From positions 1-9,075 of the forward strand of contig JAFGIH010000514.1 in NCBI GenBank assembly GCA_016929985.1: a stretch of DNA of 9,075 nucleotides, in the 5' to 3' direction. Shown here one piece after another: positions 6,434 to 9,075 of this stretch. The notes under the pieces are model-generated. The model made no database searches and was not told the DNA's origin. It worked only from the letters and a program-made list of their open reading frames with translations. Both the position numbers and the translations under genes were made by a program. Origin of the DNA: Thermoleophilia bacterium. Lineage in GTDB: Bacteria > Actinomycetota > Thermoleophilia > RBG-16-64-13. Position 1 is the stretch's first letter. Each line of letters opens with the position of its first letter.

Positions 6434-8598
6434 GCCCTACCCCCCCAACAGAGCACGATCCCTGGAAGACCGCCGGCCGCACTGAGCGCGCCGACGCAGA
6501 CTCTCACGAACCCACGGTGGTCCGCCGCCGGGCGGCGCCCCCGGTGCCGGTCGCGACCGACCGGGGGCCGATCGTCTCCGGGATCGTCATCATCGTCCTT
6601 CTGTGCGCGGTGTGCGTCGGTCTGGCCTTCCAGAGCGGCGGCTACAGCCCCAGAACATGGCTCACGTCACTCGCCGGGGTGGCGGCCCTCGCCCTGGTGG
6701 TGAGTCTGGCCGGCCCCACGGTCTCGTCAGGGCGCTTTCAGAAGGTGCTGCTCTGTCTGTTCGGACTGCAGACGGCATGGACCGCCGCCAGCCTCGCCTG
6801 GGCTTCGAGTACGGCCAACGCGTGGGAAGAGGCCAACCGGACGCTGTTCTTCGCCATCGTGCTGGCCCTGGTGTTCGCAGCGGTGCGCTGGTCGGGCCGC
6901 CGGGGACTGAGGGCGCTGGTGACACTCCTCATCGCCGTTGTCGCCGCGGTCGCGCTGTATGTCGTCATCAGCCTGGCCGTCAGCGTGCGCCCCGAAGACT
7001 TCTTCGTCCGGGGGCGGCTCAACGCCCCCATCGGCTACTTCAACGCCCTTTCATGCTTCCTCATGATCGGTTTCTGGCTGGCCCTGGGCTTGGCCAGCGC
7101 TCCCACGGCCGGGACCCAGGCCCGCGCCCCGGGAGAACCGGCCCGGGAGCGGTTCCCCCGCTTCCTACAACCGGTGTTGCTGGCCGCCGCCGTCCTCTTT
7201 GTCGAGGTAGCCTTGTTCCCGCAGTCGCGGGGCGCACTGTGGACGTTCTTCTTGGCCCTCCCCTTCTTCGTCATCCTCTCACCCAATCGCTTCCGAGCGC
7301 TCACCGATTTGGTCATCGTGGTGGCGCCGGTTGTCATCTTCTGGGACAGGCTCAACGGCTTCTACGCCGCTGACAGTGCCCGGGAACCCCTCAGCGAGGC
7401 GGTTGGGACCGTGCTGCCGGCCCTCGGCTACTCCGTGGCCGTGGCAGTGGGTCTCTGGATCGTCAGCTGGCTGGTGGAGCGCTGGCTGGCCCCCCTGTCC
7501 CGCGCCGCCGTCAGGTGGGTGGGCATCGCCCTTGTCGTGGTCGCGCTGCTGGGTGCGGGCGGAGGCCTCATCTGGGCCCACGTAGAGACCGGCGGACTTG
7601 GGGGCTACGTGCAGGACCGCTGGGACGAGGTGGTGAGCGACGCGGGCACCGGGAACGAGGGGCAGAGCCGGTTCACGGCGGTGGGGTTGAACGGCCGCCT
7701 GCGCCAGTGGGAGGTGGCCGCCGCCGCTTTCGTCGACGAACCCCTTCTGGGCATAGGCGCGCAGAACTTCGAGATCTACTGGTACGAGCACCGCGCCGAC
7801 GCGTTCGCGGTCAAACAGCCACACAGCCAGCCCATGCAGCTTCTGGCTGAGCTGGGCGCGCCCGGCCTGGTTCTATGGCTGGCCTTTGTGATCGGCGCGA
7901 TGATCTACGCGGGCCGGCTGCGGTTCCGGCCCTTGGGCCGTTCCTATCAGGCCGTTGTCGCCGCCATGATGACCGCCGTCATCTCCTGGTTCATCCATTC
8001 CTCGGCCGACTGGATCTGGCAGATGACCGCGACCACCTTGCCGGCCATCATGCTCTTGGGCGGACTCGTCGCTGCCACCGGAAAGGGGCCGGACGCCGTG
8101 ACGGCCGAAGCGCATTCGTGGCGCGGCCTGACGAGACCGGTGGCCGCTCTGTTGGCCGTCCTTGCCATCGTGTCGGCCGTTCTTCCCTACTTCTCCATAC
8201 GCTACTGTGAGATGGCCGCCAGGGCCGGCTCCCTCGAGCAGGTCACTGCCAAGGCAGACACCGCCGCCGCGCTCGACCCCACGTCGGTCCTGCCGTTCAG
8301 CGTCCGTGCAGGAGCGCACCGTCTGGCGGCTCTTGCAGCGGCCGAAGGATCGCCGGAGCAGATCGAACAGTTCAAGCTGGAGGCCCAGGCCTGGGCGGAA
8401 GCCATCGACCGCGAACCCGACGGGTGGCTCTACTACTACAACGCGGCTCGGGCCCATCTGGCCGTCCGGGACGCGGTCCTGGCGGTGGATCCCAATCTGG
8501 CGCAGGAATCGGAGGAGTGGGCCCGAATCTACCTGGAAGATGCAAGCCGTCTCAACCCGCTGTCGAATGGGGTACGGGCGCTGCAGGAGGCCTTATAG
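6430..8598 (+). CDS. O-antigen ligase/polymerase-like membrane protein (Wzy_C type) with C-terminal TPR-like region
   Basis: The product has 722 residues. A charged, Pro-rich cytoplasmic tail (1-46) precedes about 14-15 hydrophobic segments, near 48-67, 77-94, 105-124, 138-153, 161-184, 199-222, 246-263, 268-285, 290-306, 326-349, 361-382, 471-494, 505-523, 530-549 and 568-588. The large outside loop (383-470) holds the Wzy_C/WaaL hallmarks: NGRLRQWEVAAAAFVDEPLL then GIGAQNFEIYW, and H465 in QPHSQPMQLLAELGAPGL, which corresponds to the family's HNxxLQxxxExGxxG. After the last membrane segment, about 130 residues of Ala-rich helices (ALDPTS, AIDREPDGWLYYYNAARAHL, DASRLNPLS) look like degenerate TPR repeats outside the membrane. 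The protein probably polymerises or transfers lipid-linked glycan. GTG 6430 overlaps the acyltransferase stop; a GGGAG (6414-6418) lies 11 bases upstream, slightly far. Polymerase and ligase roles cannot be separated from sequence; a Gram-positive host would favour polymerase or glycan transfer to a protein or wall acceptor. Confidence 0.88.
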   Translation: MSPTPPTEHDPWKTAGRTERADADSHEPTVVRRRAAPPVPVATDRGPIVSGIVIIVLLCAVCVGLAFQSGGYSPRTWLTSLAGVAALALVVSLAGPTVSSGRFQKVLLCLFGLQTAWTAASLAWASSTANAWEEANRTLFFAIVLALVFAAVRWSGRRGLRALVTLLIAVVAAVALYVVISLAVSVRPEDFFVRGRLNAPIGYFNALSCFLMIGFWLALGLASAPTAGTQARAPGEPARERFPRFLQPVLLAAAVLFVEVALFPQSRGALWTFFLALPFFVILSPNRFRALTDLVIVVAPVVIFWDRLNGFYAADSAREPLSEAVGTVLPALGYSVAVAVGLWIVSWLVERWLAPLSRAAVRWVGIALVVVALLGAGGGLIWAHVETGGLGGYVQDRWDEVVSDAGTGNEGQSRFTAVGLNGRLRQWEVAAAAFVDEPLLGIGAQNFEIYWYEHRADAFAVKQPHSQPMQLLAELGAPGLVLWLAFVIGAMIYAGRLRFRPLGRSYQAVVAAMMTAVISWFIHSSADWIWQMTATTLPAIMLLGGLVAATGKGPDAVTAEAHSWRGLTRPVAALLAVLAIVSAVLPYFSIRYCEMAARAGSLEQVTAKADTAAALDPTSVLPFSVRAGAHRLAALAAAEGSPEQIEQFKLEAQAWAEAIDREPDGWLYYYNAARAHLAVRDAVLAVDPNLAQESEEWARIYLEDASRLNPLSNGVRALQEAL

Positions 8599-8628
8599 GT
8601 TCTAGGAATACTGCCGATAGGGAAAGAG

Positions 8629-8658
8629 TTGACAGTAGGACGCGTTGGTGGGTATGCT
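8629..8658 (+). promoter_or_regulatory. Sigma-70-type promoter for the downstream secreted protein gene
   Basis: A perfect -35 consensus TTGACA (8629-8634) is followed after 18 bases by TATGCT (8653-8658), which matches four of six positions of the -10 consensus. Transcription would start near 8665, about 115 bases before the start codon at 8780. It lies 30 bases after the ligase-like gene's stop, in a region more AT-rich than the genes. This indicates that the last gene has its own transcription unit. No clear terminator separates it from the upstream operon. Confidence 0.65.
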
Positions 8659-8670
8659 GTATCTAACTAG

Positions 8671-8760
8671 CCGCGCGTGCGGTCGTGGGGGTGTGTCCAG
8701 CCCTTGGGCCGGTCTCGACCGGTAGTGATACGAGGTACCAGAGGTATCTGTAGGAAACAG
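8671..8760 (+). promoter_or_regulatory. Structured 5' leader with consecutive potential hairpins
   Basis: Between the predicted transcription start and the ribosome-binding site lie four hairpins in series. CCGC (8671-8674) pairs with GCGG (8679-8682). CCGGT (8709-8713) pairs with ACCGG (8718-8722) around CTCG. GGTACC (8734-8739) pairs with GGTATC (8743-8748), including one G-U pair. CTGT (8748-8751) pairs with ACAG (8757-8760). There are alternatives: GATAC (8727-8731) can pair with GTATC (8744-8748), and GCCC (8700-8703) with GGGC (8706-8709). Mutually exclusive stems just before a ribosome-binding site could mean a riboswitch or an mRNA-stabilising leader. I could not match it to a known riboswitch class, and high GC makes chance stems likely. 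Confidence 0.3.
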
Positions 8761-8768
8761 TGGCTGAA

Positions 8769-8773
8769 GGGAG
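8769..8773 (+). promoter_or_regulatory. Ribosome-binding site that decides the start of the last gene
   Basis: GGGAG at 8769-8773 directly abuts an in-frame ATG at 8774 but lies 6 bases before a second ATG at 8780. Only the second spacing is workable, so 8780 is the start used here. The difference is two residues (Met-Gly). Confidence 0.7.
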
Positions 8774-8779
8774 ATGGGT

Positions 8780-9075
8780 ATGGGTAAGAAGTTACTACTG
8801 TTTGTGATGGTGACCGTGCTGATGGTCTTCGGACTGGCGACGGCTGCACTGGCCGCCACTCCCCAGGACATCTACGACGACTACACGGGAGCTGACGGTA
8901 GCGCGGTCGGCAGCCTGGAAGGCACCTACACCGACGCTGAGCTGCAGGCGTACCTGGACGATCCCCTGATCGACCAGTACGGTGATCCGACGGTAGTCGG
9001 TGAGCTCGACGCGCTGGTGACCTCCATGCTCGAAGACGGGCAGGATGAGTTCCCCATGACCGGTGCTGAGCTCAC
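8780..9075 (+). CDS. Small secreted acidic protein with an LPXTG-like sorting motif (3' end outside window)
   Basis: The first 98 residues are present and the frame runs off the window. A Sec signal peptide is clear: MGKKLLLFVMVTVLMVFGLA then TAALA, with probable signal peptidase I cleavage after residue 25 (ALA before ATPQD). The mature part is about 65 residues, acidic and Cys-free, with YTDAELQAYLDDPLIDQYGD and VVGELDALVTSMLEDGQDE. It is followed by F91-P92-M93-T94-G95 and then AEL at the cut. LPXTG signals in Gram-positives are often followed by A-E-L/W leading into a hydrophobic stretch and basic tail, so I infer a sortase substrate of roughly 125-135 residues; the hydrophobic segment itself is not visible. 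It has its own promoter and a long leader, and lies beside the glycan cluster. I do not recognise a functional domain. Secretion is near certain; wall anchoring is likely. Confidence 0.8.
   Translation, partial: MGKKLLLFVMVTVLMVFGLATAALAATPQDIYDDYTGADGSAVGSLEGTYTDAELQAYLDDPLIDQYGDPTVVGELDALVTSMLEDGQDEFPMTGAEL

Noticed and set aside
8691..8760. Known riboswitch such as a c-di-GMP or cobalamin type in the leader
   Set aside because: I looked for the conserved cores of these classes and found no convincing match, so only an unclassified structured leader is reported.
1..9075. CRISPR arrays, tRNA/rRNA genes, insertion sequences or long direct repeats
   Set aside because: No regularly spaced repeats, transposase motifs, terminal inverted repeats or RNA gene signatures were seen by eye.

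Overview
The window is high-GC DNA carrying short, tightly packed, mostly overlapping genes, all on the + strand. Frequent GTG starts, an Ala/Gly/Pro-rich proteome and a likely sortase-anchored surface protein at the right edge suggest a high-GC Gram-positive, probably an actinobacterium. I infer this from composition and gene style; no rRNA or other marker gene is present. The core is an exopolysaccharide or cell-surface glycan biosynthesis cluster.

Left block (1-2697): the C-terminal end of a GT-B (GT4-type) glycosyltransferase, a class I SAM-dependent methyltransferase, and a bifunctional mannose-1-phosphate guanylyltransferase/mannose-6-phosphate isomerase (ManC type). The methyltransferase and manC overlap by four bases. 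ManC is about 68 residues longer than the E. coli enzyme, because three surface positions carry Ala/Gly/Pro-rich insertions.

Middle block (2698-3599): a compact type II toxin-antitoxin pair sits between two glycan-gene blocks. It consists of a ribbon-helix-helix antitoxin and a MazF/PemK-type endoribonuclease overlapping by 14 bases. A perfect 8-bp inverted repeat just upstream is a good candidate operator. The 173 bases after the toxin hold no convincing gene, only a short open frame that may be a gene remnant.

Right block (3600-8598): a DegT/DnrJ/EryC1 sugar aminotransferase, a Gfo/Idh/MocA sugar-nucleotide dehydrogenase, a left-handed beta-helix acyltransferase and a large O-antigen-ligase/polymerase-like membrane protein. 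The last three are linked by four-base stop/start overlaps. The first three have the same enzyme types as the sets that oxidise a nucleotide sugar at C3, transaminate it and N-acetylate it (WbpB/WbpE/WbpD, WlbA/WlbE/WlbB). The likely product is an N-acylated amino sugar nucleotide, used alongside GDP-mannose to build a polysaccharide that the Wzy/WaaL-like protein polymerises or transfers.

Right edge (8599-9075): a good sigma-70-type promoter, a leader of about 115 nt with several potential hairpins, and the start of a small secreted acidic protein. The window ends just after a sorting-signal-like FPMTG motif in this protein. It looks like a separately transcribed, cell-wall-anchored small surface protein next to the glycan cluster.
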